This document shows positions 51,886 through 60,162 of a DNA stretch of 64,000 nt, one piece after another. The stretch is from Paraktedonobacter carboxidivorans (lineage in GTDB: Bacteria; Chloroflexota; Ktedonobacteria; Ktedonobacterales; Ktedonobacteraceae), in the NCBI GenBank assembly GCA_041156125.1, contig JBEVTI010000031.1, positions 5,736 to 69,735 of the forward strand. The letters are read 5' to 3'. The stretch's first letter is position 1. Each line of letters opens with the position of its first letter. A program made the translations under genes and the position numbers. The notes below the pieces were generated by a model that had not been told where the DNA came from, did not search any database, and saw only the letters and a list, made by a program, of their open reading frames with translations.

Positions 51886-52869
51886 CTATAGTTTTGCTGA
51901 GGTATTGATGCTCCCTGGTTTTTCTGCCTGGATAGAGCGCAAAATCAATTGTTCCGCGCGTGGAATGCACAGAGGGTCAGTCATGTGCAAAGAGACAGGA
52001 TCCAGGCGCTGCAAATCGAATTCTTGCAGGAGAATATCCTGGTTTATCTCAGCGGGAATGGTATATAGATCGATCATTCTGGAAGGATAAAATTCGCTTT
52101 CCGCGAAGGCGAGCGCGAACAAATCCGCGTAGCGTTGGATGATTTCCACATTCATTGCCCCGATATCTGACTGAGCTTGCACAAGCAGACAGGCGCCTGC
52201 GCGTTGACGGCGCATGATAGGCAAGGCGCAATTTTTACCTGCAAGAATAGTCTTGCCATCCTGAACGGCTTGCCCTGCCAGGGACTCTCTGCCATAAAAG
52301 CGCAGCTTTAGTGTTTGAGGTGGGCACCTGCCGTGGCGCGCAATTTCATACAAGCTACGCACGCTCGGCGCAGGAGCAGAGCATTTAAAAATAGTAATGC
52401 TTGCGTTAGCTACCTGGAGAGAACTGAGTTGAGAACTTAATTGTGGTAAACTGAGGTTCCACATGGTCCACGCAAACAGCAGTGGTTCGGCCTGGGTATA
52501 AGCGCGGAGCATACGTTCATAGTAGACGGGAGAGATGTGCTGTGCCTGTTCCGTTACTGGCTGCTGAAGCTGTGTTTCCGCCCTATCCTGCAAAGCGTCA
52601 AGGCTATATGGGTTAGACCATTTAGAAGAGTAAAATGGATCGTATTCAGAGAGACCGAATCTCCAGAGTGGAATGCTTAGTACGGCAGCTAATTTGCGCA
52701 GAGTCCCTGGATCGGCGATCTGCTTTTTCCCATACTCGATATCTTGTACATAGCGTGTGTTGACGCCCTCCATTCCGTCAGCCCTGGGCCAGTGATCCGC
52801 AAGCTCGGTTTGCGATATTCCGCGTTGCTGGCGATACATACGGATAATTTGCCCGTGGTGATATCTCAT
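51886..52869 (-). CDS. XRE-family regulator with GAF-like C-terminal domain
   Basis: A 327-residue protein. Residues 1-70 form an XRE helix-turn-helix (GQIIRMYRQQRGISQTELAD, RYVQDIEYGKKQIADPGTLR, KLAAVLSIP). Residues about 130-260 resemble a GAF-type sensor (YGRESLAGQAVQDGKTILAG, CALPIMRRQRAGACLLVQAQ). A C-terminal 60-residue tail has no match. GGGAGA lies 6 bases before the ATG. A perfect palindrome 80 bp upstream suggests autoregulation. Target and ligand are unknown. Confidence 0.78.
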   Translation of the reverse strand: MRYHHGQIIRMYRQQRGISQTELADHWPRADGMEGVNTRYVQDIEYGKKQIADPGTLRKLAAVLSIPLWRFGLSEYDPFYSSKWSNPYSLDALQDRAETQLQQPVTEQAQHISPVYYERMLRAYTQAEPLLFAWTMWNLSLPQLSSQLSSLQVANASITIFKCSAPAPSVRSLYEIARHGRCPPQTLKLRFYGRESLAGQAVQDGKTILAGKNCALPIMRRQRAGACLLVQAQSDIGAMNVEIIQRYADLFALAFAESEFYPSRMIDLYTIPAEINQDILLQEFDLQRLDPVSLHMTDPLCIPRAEQLILRSIQAEKPGSINTSAKL

Positions 52870-52948
52870 CTACATTCTCCCGAACCACTTGTTGACGCAC
52901 TTTCTGGTACGTGTGCAACCGGTTTCTTCCCCGTTTTACACGCGCAGC

Positions 52949-52962
52949 CTGGAACGTTCCAG
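52949..52962. promoter_or_regulatory. 14-bp perfect palindrome upstream of the XRE-GAF gene
   Basis: CTGGAACGTTCCAG, about 80 bases before the start of the XRE gene at 52869. The 52870-53198 region between the divergent genes shows little else besides an AAGGAGG-like sequence near 53021 with no ORF after it. Confidence 0.45.
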
Positions 52963-53198
52963 TTGTATGCAAAACAGAGTACACTCAATCCAATACCACT
53001 GAATTCATAGTATACCATACAAGGAGGTTAGTGCAATCCGTCTAAAAGCATTTTCATGTGACTCTTGTGACAAATAGCGTAAAAGCACGAAGATTCTGTA
53101 TATTTTACGCTTGTATTTTCCTATAAGTCCGGCTTAAGAGGGCATGATCAGCAAGTACATCAACGATGTATGGGTGATGTGTAAGAAGGAGCAAGGCT

Positions 53199-53636
53199 AT
53201 GTACCTGCATATTTTAGAATTCACGTACGCGGCGGAGGACCGCTCGGCGGTTGAGTTACGGCTCTCGCAAATGGATTTGCATGGTGTGCTGATCAGCACG
53301 CAACAGTATGATGAAGAGATGTTTGCTGTGTTAGCGAGCACGCGTCCACTGATGGAGGATCAGCAAAAGCTTTTGAGCTATGCAATGCTCACTTCGTGCC
53401 AGACTAAACGCCGTTTTCTCTATCGCATCACGACTACAACTACGTCTAATTCCGCCCTGGTCTCGTTTCCCCTTGGAGAAGACAACGAGTGGTATGTTAG
53501 CACTGAAAAAATGACCTATCTTTCCCTGGGTTCATACTTTCTGGGGAGCGCGCAGTTTTCCTGGTTAGCGGCCCATAAGCAAAGTGTGAAATGGGAAAAT
53601 GTTTTTGAGCTTGCCCCGCTACGGGCAAATTCGTAA
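53199..53636 (+). CDS. Conserved-looking protein of unknown function
   Basis: A 145-residue soluble protein. It begins MYLHILEFTYAAEDRSAVEL and has a second part with NEWYVSTEKMTYLSLGSYFL. No membrane helix or known motif; secondary structure looks alpha/beta. GAAGGAG lies 9 bases before the ATG and a terminator follows, so it is probably expressed alone. Confidence 0.6.
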   Translation: MYLHILEFTYAAEDRSAVELRLSQMDLHGVLISTQQYDEEMFAVLASTRPLMEDQQKLLSYAMLTSCQTKRRFLYRITTTTTSNSALVSFPLGEDNEWYVSTEKMTYLSLGSYFLGSAQFSWLAAHKQSVKWENVFELAPLRANS

Positions 53637-53648
53637 ACTAGAGAATAA

Positions 53649-53673
53649 CAGCAGGGGACATTTGCCCCTGCTG
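53649..53673. terminator. Terminator between convergent genes
   Basis: CAGCAGGGG (53649-53657) pairs with CCCCTGCTG (53665-53673), loop ACATTTG, followed by TCTTCTT. It serves the gene at 53199 and, in reverse, the gene ending at 53703. Confidence 0.8.
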
Positions 53674-53702
53674 TCTTCTTGTACCTGGCGCGTGCTATAG
53701 TT

Positions 53703-54254
53703 CTAGCTAGCTGCCGGAGTGGCGGGAGGCGGAGTCGCGCCAGCGGGTGCAGGAGCGGGTGCAGGCGCGCCAGCGGGAGCAGGTGGATAGGCGTAGGGGT
53801 AGGGATAGGGCGGATAGCCTGGAGGGGGAGCGGGATAGGCCGGGTAGCCCGGAGGGGGTGGAGTTGCGCCGCCTGCTGCTGGATAGGGCGGATAGCCTGG
53901 AGGGGGTGCTGGATAAGGCGGGTAGCCTGGAGGGGGCATGTTGGCAACTGGCGCGGATGGTTGAGCTGCGCCCTGCTGTTGCGCTTCGGCCTGGATCTTC
54001 TGAATTTCTGTCTGAACCTCGGCAATTTGTTGCTGTAGCGTAGCTATCTGCTGGCATATCGGTGTAAGCTCGCTCTGCGTCAGTTTTCCACTCTGAAATA
54101 ATTCCATAGCTTTCGCGACCAGCTCGTGGCTTTGCTGGTCCGATTTCGCCGAAAGATCGTTGGCGACGCTATGTAAGTGCTGAACTTTGGCGATGCGGGA
54201 GGCTTCTTGCGAAGCTTTCTCTATGCCATGCTGAACGGATTCCAAAAAACTCAT
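53703..54254 (-). CDS. Coiled-coil protein with PGYPPYP-rich tail (paralogue 1)
   Basis: A 183-residue protein. Residues 1-100 are helical (MSFLESVQHGIEKASQEASR, LHSVANDLSAKSDQQSHELV, ICQQIATLQQQIAEVQTEIQ) and predicted to form a coiled coil. Residues 105-183 are Pro/Tyr/Gly/Ala rich with repeats PPPGYPPYPAPP and an Ala-Pro end. GGAGG lies 5 bases before the ATG. A paralogue at 58919-59845 has the same head, with a tail that differs in length. No membrane helix. Similar tails in other proteins bind SH3/WW-like partners or drive condensation; here the role is unknown. Confidence 0.8.
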   Translation of the reverse strand: MSFLESVQHGIEKASQEASRIAKVQHLHSVANDLSAKSDQQSHELVAKAMELFQSGKLTQSELTPICQQIATLQQQIAEVQTEIQKIQAEAQQQGAAQPSAPVANMPPPGYPPYPAPPPGYPPYPAAGGATPPPPGYPAYPAPPPGYPPYPYPYAYPPAPAGAPAPAPAPAGATPPPATPAAS

Positions 54255-54464
54255 TGAATCCTCCGCCTCTCAATATACCCCGTCTGAACACGCGGAAAGG
54301 AAAGAGGCATTCCTTCGCTGAGCAGAGTTGTTACCCTGCCTGGGCCGACATTTCGTTTTTAAGGCTGCTCGCCTCAGAAACCTGCTGACATTATATCAAA
54401 GCAAACGAAGATATGTCGAGGCAAAAAGACTTTTCCATTGACATGTGTTATTAAGCTATCATGA

Positions 54465-54493
54465 TTGCTATCAAAGCTACATAGGCGTATAAT
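54465..54493 (+). promoter_or_regulatory. Promoter of the TIR-VWA gene
   Basis: TTGCTA at 54465-54470 and TATAAT at 54488-54493 with a 17-base spacer; the start codon is 58 bases downstream of the -10. A further TTGACA at 54438-54443 lacks a good -10. Confidence 0.6.
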
Positions 54494-54550
54494 AAACACT
54501 ATTGCGAATGCAAATGGAACTATCAATCTAAAAGACCAGAGGTAGGAAGC

Positions 54551-56167
54551 GTGCCGGTAAAAATTTTCTTCTGTTATGCGCATGAAGATGAGGCGCTTCT
54601 CAAGAGATTACAAGCGCAGCTTCGACCACTACGGCATTCAGGTCGGATTGAGGCCTGGCACGATAGAGATATAAGTGCTGGAACTGATTGGGAGAGCGAA
54701 ATTAGCATACACTTGAATCAAGCTCAGATCATTCTCTTGCTTGTTAGTCCAGATTTTATAAATTCTGATTACTGCTATGGTATCGAAATGCAGTGTGCCC
54801 TGGAACGCCACAAACAAGGCCTGGTTAAGGCTATTCCCGTTATTCTTCGACCCTCTCTCTGGCAAGAAACGCCTCTAAGGGATCTGCAAGCATTGCCAAC
54901 CGACGCTACACCTGTTATTAGTCGGCAATGGCACAGTTTAGATGAGGCTTTCCTGGATATTGCTGATGGCATTCGTAAGACTGTTGCACAGTTAGCTCTG
55001 GGTAATTCAAATGAAAATCAGCAGATAATAGACGTACCTTCCCCAAATAAGCCTGCAGTGATTAATACGATCCATGAGCATCAAAATGTTAATCAGAGAA
55101 AATTTCCTGCTCAAATAGAAAAGGCAGCGGTTGCAGCTGGATTAGTTCTAAGATGCCAATTAGAAAAAGATTTCATGCTGATTACTCAAATCAGGCAGAA
55201 GATATATATGTTATTAGAGGTTGAACCCACCCAATCATTCCCGCGCATGCGTATGCCCCTCAATTTTGCCCTTGTTCTCGACCATTCTGGCTCTATGAAA
55301 GGTGCTAAACTCAGGAATGTGAAAGAGGCAGTCAAATTAGTTATTGATAGTCTGGAACCAACCGACTATATTTCAGTGGTCATCTTTGATGATCAATCTC
55401 AGGTAATTATTCCTTCGCTGCCTTGTAACGACAAAGCAGGGATGAAAGCTGCCATCGATCAGATTCTCGACGCGGGCGGCACGACTATGTCTTTGGGCAT
55501 GATTAATGGCTTCAATGAGTTGCAGCGTTGGAATATTCCGAATGCTATCAAACGCATGATTTTATTGACTGATGGCCTGACCTACGGTGATATTGATCAG
55601 TGCCGTCAGCTCGCACATGATGTCGCAGCCGCTGGAATACCTATCTATACACTTGGGATTGGTAGTGATGTAGACAGCGATATGCTGAATGATATTGCGG
55701 TAGTTAGCGGAGGAGAGGCAGAGTTTATTCAGAATCCGGTTGTTGTTTACAACTTTTTCCAGCAGCAGGTCCAGAGTGCTATGGATGTGACTATTCGTAA
55801 CGCGACGCTGCTCTTACGTCTGCCCACTGGTGTTACGCCCACAAGGGCTGTCAAGGTTCTACCCACCATCACAGATTTCGGTCCAGGCGTGCTCTCCTCC
55901 GATCGTCAAGTTACTATTCCGTTGGGTGACTTGATGAAAGATCAACCTCTCTCAATCATATGTGAATTAATGGTCACAAGTTCGCGTCATGCTGGCCTTT
56001 ATCGTCTTGCTCAGACCGAGTTGACTTACGATGCGCCTATCCTGGGTATTGTAGGAAACCAGATCCGTTTAGATAGTCAAATTGCTTTCACCACCGATGC
56101 CAATCAATCTAATATGTTTAATGAAAATGTTAGAAATCTAGTTGCAAGCGTCAAAGATTTTTCATAG
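54551..56167 (+). CDS. TIR-domain / von Willebrand A-domain fusion protein
   Basis: A 538-residue cytoplasmic protein. Residues 1-145 are a bacterial TIR domain (KIFFCYAHEDEALLKRLQAQ, the DRDISAGTDWESEI loop, LLLVSPDFINSDYCYGIEMQ); Glu79 in YCYGIEM aligns with the catalytic Glu of NAD-cleaving TIR domains. After a linker, residues about 235-420 form a VWA domain with an intact MIDAS (ALVLDHSGSM, Asp244, Ser246, Ser248; AGGTTMSLG; LLTDGLTYGD). The last 115 residues are beta-rich (LLLRLPTGVTP, PLSIICELMV) as often follows VWA. Start is GTG with AGAGGTAGGA upstream. It is followed by a Rieske oxygenase gene only 14 bp later. Such a fusion could sense a protein through VWA and fire the TIR effector; this is inference. 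Confidence 0.88.
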   Translation: MPVKIFFCYAHEDEALLKRLQAQLRPLRHSGRIEAWHDRDISAGTDWESEISIHLNQAQIILLLVSPDFINSDYCYGIEMQCALERHKQGLVKAIPVILRPSLWQETPLRDLQALPTDATPVISRQWHSLDEAFLDIADGIRKTVAQLALGNSNENQQIIDVPSPNKPAVINTIHEHQNVNQRKFPAQIEKAAVAAGLVLRCQLEKDFMLITQIRQKIYMLLEVEPTQSFPRMRMPLNFALVLDHSGSMKGAKLRNVKEAVKLVIDSLEPTDYISVVIFDDQSQVIIPSLPCNDKAGMKAAIDQILDAGGTTMSLGMINGFNELQRWNIPNAIKRMILLTDGLTYGDIDQCRQLAHDVAAAGIPIYTLGIGSDVDSDMLNDIAVVSGGEAEFIQNPVVVYNFFQQQVQSAMDVTIRNATLLLRLPTGVTPTRAVKVLPTITDFGPGVLSSDRQVTIPLGDLMKDQPLSIICELMVTSSRHAGLYRLAQTELTYDAPILGIVGNQIRLDSQIAFTTDANQSNMFNENVRNLVASVKDFS

Positions 56168-56181
56168 ATATAAGGGATGGT

Positions 56182-57147
56182 ATGATACAAGATCCTGTGT
56201 TGTTAAACGACTGGCATGTTGTGGCGTACGCGCCGGATCTGCCAGAGGGTAAGCCTGTGGTTGTGTACCTGTTGGACGAGGATATTGTGCTCTGGAAGGT
56301 TAATGGGCGCGTGCATGCGTGGCGCGATCTGTGTATTCATCGCGGGACGAAGCTTTCGCTGGGCAGAGTCGAGGGTGAGACGTTGATCTGTCCCTATCAC
56401 GGCTGGACCTATAACGCGGAAGGGCGCTGTATACGCTTTCCCGCGCATCCTGAGCAGAAGCCGCCGACTACGGCCAGGGCGGTAGTCTACCAGGTTGAGG
56501 AGAAATACGATTGGGTCTGGGTCTGTCCGGGCACACCTGCCAATGCTGTGCCGGAATTTCCTCAATGGGACCAGCCAGGCTTTCACGTGGTTCATTGTGG
56601 CCCTTACACTATGGAGGCCAGTGGTCCACGCGCCATCGAGAACTTTCTTGATGTGACCCACTTCCCCTTTGTTCATCAGGGATTGTTGGGCGATCCCGCG
56701 CACGCCGCGCTGGCTGACTACGAGGTGGAGATTACGGCGGACAAGGTGATCGCGCGCGATATCTCTGTCTGGCAGCCCGATCCCGATGGCCTGGGAAAAG
56801 AGGGCTATGAGACCTATACATACGAAGTGCTTCGACCATTGACCGCTTATTTTATTAAATCTTCTGGCGATACGCGCTTCTCTATGATTTTTACGGTGAC
56901 TGCTGTATCTGAGCGTAGATCGGTACTATGGATGTATGTCGCTATGGATTATGGTAATCTTGGTGATGCAGAGATTCGCGGCTTTCAGGACGAAATTATC
57001 AAGCAGGATATTCCAATTGTTGAGTCACAACGCCCTGAATTGTTGCCGCTAGACTTGCAGGCGGAACTGCATCTGCGCTCCGACCGCACAGCCATTGCTT
57101 ATCGCAAGTGGTTGCGCGAACTGGGCGTCAGTTTTGGCACGGCGTAG
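56182..57147 (+). CDS. Rieske non-heme iron oxygenase
   Basis: A 321-residue Rieske-type aromatic ring-hydroxylating or demethylating oxygenase alpha subunit. The [2Fe-2S] Rieske motif is CIH at 51-53 and CPYH at 70-73; the mononuclear iron region is AIENFLDVTHFPFVHQG near 155, with the conserved Asp and two His. The size and sequence resemble VanA / pheophorbide a oxygenase-like members more than large dioxygenase subunits. AAGGGATGG lies before the ATG, which is only 14 bases after the TIR-VWA stop, so co-transcription is likely. No reductase gene is nearby. Confidence 0.88.
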   Translation: MIQDPVLLNDWHVVAYAPDLPEGKPVVVYLLDEDIVLWKVNGRVHAWRDLCIHRGTKLSLGRVEGETLICPYHGWTYNAEGRCIRFPAHPEQKPPTTARAVVYQVEEKYDWVWVCPGTPANAVPEFPQWDQPGFHVVHCGPYTMEASGPRAIENFLDVTHFPFVHQGLLGDPAHAALADYEVEITADKVIARDISVWQPDPDGLGKEGYETYTYEVLRPLTAYFIKSSGDTRFSMIFTVTAVSERRSVLWMYVAMDYGNLGDAEIRGFQDEIIKQDIPIVESQRPELLPLDLQAELHLRSDRTAIAYRKWLRELGVSFGTA

Positions 57148-57194
57148 GTTACGGTACTCCCGCAAGCGGGTCCAAGACCCCTCCGCAGAGTGTG

Positions 57195-57229
57195 AGAGAG
57201 GTGCTGGCGTCGCTCGCCAGCACCTCTCT
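57195..57229 (+). terminator. Intrinsic terminator after the Rieske gene
   Basis: Perfect 15-bp arms (57195-57209, 57215-57229), loop TCGCT, followed by TTTTG. Ends the TIR-VWA/Rieske transcript. Confidence 0.85.
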
Positions 57230-57285
57230 TTTGTTCCTCCGGGTGAGTGGGCGGGGCAGAAAGACTTTTACATTGCGGCAGGGCG

Positions 57286-57314
57286 TTGACCTTGGCCACG
57301 ACAGTAGCTATAAT
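57286..57314 (+). promoter_or_regulatory. Strong sigma-70-type promoter of the phosphofructokinase gene
   Basis: TTGACC at 57286-57291 and TATAAT at 57309-57314 with 17 bases between. Transcription should start near 57321. Confidence 0.75.
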
Positions 57315-57320
57315 TCCAGA

Positions 57321-57539
57321 CGACAGGCATCGATCTGATTAAGGTCAGGATGGCTCTGTTCAGGCCCAATCAGCAAGGCGGTGGAAAAATCAGAGTGCTA
57401 CTTTCAAGAGAGGGCAGCAGAGCGGGTAGCCGCGAAGGTATCGCAGCAAGGCTGCTTGAGAGATATGCGCTTTTGAAGCAAGGCATGTTCCACAGTGCCG
57501 GGTAGTGGGTAAAAAGACAGTTAGAGAAGAGGGAACCTT
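57321..57539 (+). promoter_or_regulatory. Long 5' leader of the phosphofructokinase gene
   Basis: About 220 nt between the predicted start point and the start codon, with no ORF. Several GC-rich complementary pieces exist (GCAGC near 57417 and GCTGC near 57448), so it may fold, but I recognise no riboswitch or T-box core. It could be a regulatory leader or simply a long UTR. Confidence 0.35.
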
Positions 57540-58754
57540 ATGCCAAAACAGCTATCGAGCAAAGTTCGTTCACTAGGGGTACTCACAGGCGGCGGCGATG
57601 TGCCAGGGCTTAATGCCGCGATCAAGGCGCTGGTCTATCGAGCGGAGCCGCTTGGCATACGCGTGGTGGGTTTGCGCGAAGGATGGGCCGGTATTACGTA
57701 CATGGATCGCGCGCGGGGCTATGATCAGCTCCTCTTTCGCGCGGATGAGCCGGCAACGTGGCGCACTAATTATGTGGTGCCCTTAAATCGTCTGAATACG
57801 CGCGCGATTGATCGCCAGGGTGGGACGATTTTGCAGTCCACGCGCACCAATCCCGCGAAGATAAAAGTCAGCGATTTGCCTGAGCATCTGCGTGCTTTCG
57901 GGGATGGCCATGGCCCTGATGAACGGGTTGATCTGACCGGGGAAGTCATCAAAAATCTGGAGTTTCTTGAACTGGATGGTCTGGTTGTGATCGGTGGGGA
58001 TGATACGCTGAGCTATGGCGCGGTGCTCGCTGAGCATGGTATTCCCACCTGGGGCATTCCCAAGACCATGGATAACGATGTACCCGGCACTGATTACTGC
58101 ATCGGCTTTCAGACGGCGATCAGTCGCGCCGCCGAGTTCATTAACCGCATTCGCTCGACCGCCGAGTCGCACAGTGAGACCATCCTGTTCCGCATGTTTG
58201 GTCGTGACGCTGGCTTTACGGCGCTGGAGACTGCGCTGGTCACCTGGGCGGACCGTCTGGTGATTCCTGAGGTGCCCGCCGATATCGATCGCCTGGCCGA
58301 GTTGATCATTCAGGATCGCGAGAATCCTCAGCATTACTCTTCGGTAGTGCTCTCTGAGGGCGCTAACCTGGGCGTGGCGGTGCCGGAGGTTGGTCCAACT
58401 GACGCCTATGGACATCGTAAGAAGGTGAATGTTGCCGAATTTTTGGCCGATGAACTGACGAAACGTATTGCCGATGTACGTTTCCTGCCCATCGATCTGA
58501 CCTATTTCCTGCGCAGTGGTGAGCCTGAGGTTTACGATAAACATATCGCGATCTACTATGCCAATCTGGTTATGAGCGCTGTGACCAGCGGCATGTATGG
58601 TGTGATGGCAGGTTATCGCCATGGGGAATTCATCTTCACCGATGTGCCTGGTAAGAACTATCCCGCTCGCCGCGTGCCTCTGGAGGATTATCACGTGACG
58701 CGCTATCGTCCGCATTTTGAGCAGATTACTGGCTCCTATCTGCCACAGGGCTGA
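57540..58754 (+). CDS. 6-phosphofructokinase with PPi-type active-site residues
   Basis: A 404-residue PfkA-family enzyme (fructose-6-phosphate to fructose-1,6-bisphosphate). N-terminal GVLTGGGDVPGLN near 13-25; GGDDTLSYG at 152-160; IPKTMDNDVPGTDY at 173-186; later SHSETILFRMFGRDAGFTAL. In ATP-dependent enzymes the positions of Asp155 and Lys175 are Gly (GGDGS, PGTIDND); Asp and Lys there are the known marks of pyrophosphate-dependent enzymes. This points to a reversible PPi-PFK. The gene has its own promoter and long leader. GAGGGAACC lies before the ATG. Confidence 0.92.
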   Translation: MPKQLSSKVRSLGVLTGGGDVPGLNAAIKALVYRAEPLGIRVVGLREGWAGITYMDRARGYDQLLFRADEPATWRTNYVVPLNRLNTRAIDRQGGTILQSTRTNPAKIKVSDLPEHLRAFGDGHGPDERVDLTGEVIKNLEFLELDGLVVIGGDDTLSYGAVLAEHGIPTWGIPKTMDNDVPGTDYCIGFQTAISRAAEFINRIRSTAESHSETILFRMFGRDAGFTALETALVTWADRLVIPEVPADIDRLAELIIQDRENPQHYSSVVLSEGANLGVAVPEVGPTDAYGHRKKVNVAEFLADELTKRIADVRFLPIDLTYFLRSGEPEVYDKHIAIYYANLVMSAVTSGMYGVMAGYRHGEFIFTDVPGKNYPARRVPLEDYHVTRYRPHFEQITGSYLPQG

Positions 58755-58771
58755 GCGCAGAAATTTTTTGG

Positions 58772-58822
58772 TGAGTTGCGGCAGGTTGGTTAGCCAATGG
58801 CCAACCAACCTGCCGCAACTCA
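58772..58822 (+). terminator. Perfect hairpin (20-bp arms) after the phosphofructokinase gene
   Basis: Arms 58772-58791 and 58803-58822 with an 11-base loop, 17 bases after the stop and preceded by ATTTTTT. Likely end of the pfk transcript. Confidence 0.75.
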
Positions 58823-58836
58823 TATGAAGGGATAGG

Positions 58837-58896
58837 TTGCAGCAAGAGAGTGCCGCGACTCACGTGAGGGTGAGTCGCGGCACTCTCTTGCTGCAA
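58837..58896. terminator. Perfect hairpin (27-bp arms) at the 3' end of paralogue 2
   Basis: Arms 58837-58863 and 58870-58896, loop GTGAGG. It lies 22 bases after the stop of the minus-strand gene ending at 58919. The piece TGAGT(C/T)GCGGCA is shared with the hairpin next to it. Confidence 0.75.
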
Positions 58897-58918
58897 ACCG
58901 TCAGGAATTACTGCCTGG

Positions 58919-59845
58919 TTATTTTTCGGGAGCGGGTGCTTCTGGGGCACTGTCAGCGGCTTTTTTTGCGTGATGAGCTTTGGGCTTCTCTGGCTCTGCC
59001 GGGGCTGCTGCGGCTGGTATGTCGGATGCGGTTGGCGCGCCAGTAGGGTGAGCGCTGAACGGTGAGAAGACATTTGGCAGAACACCATGGGCGTAGGTGC
59101 CTGCGGTGGGCGCGAGCGCTGGCGCGGGAGCTGCAGCGGCTACAGGAGTGGCTGCGGGCGCTACAGGAGCTGCTGGTTGCGCGGCCTCTGCTGTGGCGGA
59201 CTCGGCCTCTGGCGCGGCGGTATGGTGCTGGCGCGGCTTGTGGGGTGCGGCCTGCGCCTGGGGCTGAGGTGGTGCCGCTGCTGCTGGCTCGTTTGCAAGG
59301 CTTAGTGGTTGCGTGGGCGGCTCATCCTCTACGACTGGCGCGCCGGGCCTGGTCGGCGGTTCTCCGCTTGGCGAGGGCGGAGCGGCTGGATAGGCTGGCG
59401 CGGCAGGGTAGGCGGGATAGCCTGCTGGTGGCGCGGGATAAGGGTAGCCACCCTGCGCGGGCTGGGGATAGGCGGGATAACCAGCCGGCGGCGCGGGATA
59501 AGGCGGGTAGCCGGGAGGTACCGTCCCGGGTGCGTATGCTTGAGGCGGCTGCTGAGGCTGGTTTTCGTTGCCCCCTTCGTTTTGCAAGCGCTGTATCTCT
59601 GCATGTACTTCGTCGAGTTGCTGCTGATAGGTTGTGATCTGCTGGCAGATGGAGGTCAACTCTCCTTGAGCCAGAATGCCCTGGTGATACATTTCCAGGG
59701 TCTTCGCGAGCAGGGTCTGTCCTTCTTGTGCCGTTTTGAAGGTTAGATCATTGGCAACATTATGCAAATGCTGGACTTTTGTAATCCGTGATGCCTCTTG
59801 CGAGGCTTTTTCTAAACCGTGCTGAATCGATTCTAAGAAACTCAT
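58919..59845 (-). CDS. Coiled-coil protein with PGYPPYP-rich tail (paralogue 2)
   Basis: A 308-residue protein. The first 100 residues closely match paralogue 1 at 53703-54254 (MSFLESIQHGLEKASQEASR, LHNVANDLTFKTAQEGQTLL, ICQQITTYQQQLDEVHAEIQ). The tail is longer: Pro/Tyr/Gly repeats such as PPGYPPYPAPPAGYPAYP, then a Thr/Pro stretch (SGEPPTRPGAPV, DEPPTQP) and an Ala/Pro/Glu-rich end. I chose ATG 59845 with GGAGGG 7 bases upstream. The DEPPTQP/GEPPTRP motifs could be kinase or FHA-type targets, which is speculative. No export signal. Confidence 0.8.
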   Translation of the reverse strand: MSFLESIQHGLEKASQEASRITKVQHLHNVANDLTFKTAQEGQTLLAKTLEMYHQGILAQGELTSICQQITTYQQQLDEVHAEIQRLQNEGGNENQPQQPPQAYAPGTVPPGYPPYPAPPAGYPAYPQPAQGGYPYPAPPAGYPAYPAAPAYPAAPPSPSGEPPTRPGAPVVEDEPPTQPLSLANEPAAAAPPQPQAQAAPHKPRQHHTAAPEAESATAEAAQPAAPVAPAATPVAAAAPAPALAPTAGTYAHGVLPNVFSPFSAHPTGAPTASDIPAAAAPAEPEKPKAHHAKKAADSAPEAPAPEK

Positions 59846-60162
59846 TTGTATACCCTCCATCTCTTTTTACTGCTAGAAAATAGTGTGCGGGAGTGCGTGT
59901 CACATATGCGCGGTAGCAAATTTATGGCCAATCCGCACTATTTCACCACCGCCTGAGTGGGGCGCCTCGCCTATTAAGTGAGCACTGGCCTGTCTCTATG
60001 TTGTACGCTGACCTGGCGAACTGCTGGCTCTGTAGAGGGCCATTGGTGGTCTCATGCATAACATGGCAGAAAACGCCAGACTTTTAGGAGCTCGTTCCAG
60101 TGTTCTGTAGGCTGAGGCTATTATAACAAACTTGATCCGCTTCTGTCGATGCAAATTCAGTA
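59846..60162. other. Intergenic region upstream of paralogue 2
   Basis: About 320 bp before repeat B. I see no ORF with ribosome site, no strong promoter and no hairpin over 10 bp. Confidence 0.4.

Noticed and set aside
57321..57539. T-box or known riboswitch in the phosphofructokinase leader
   Set aside because: No conserved T-box sequence or any riboswitch core I could recognise.
57783..58823. 346-codon minus-strand ORF opposite phosphofructokinase
   Set aside because: Antisense shadow of a well-identified gene.
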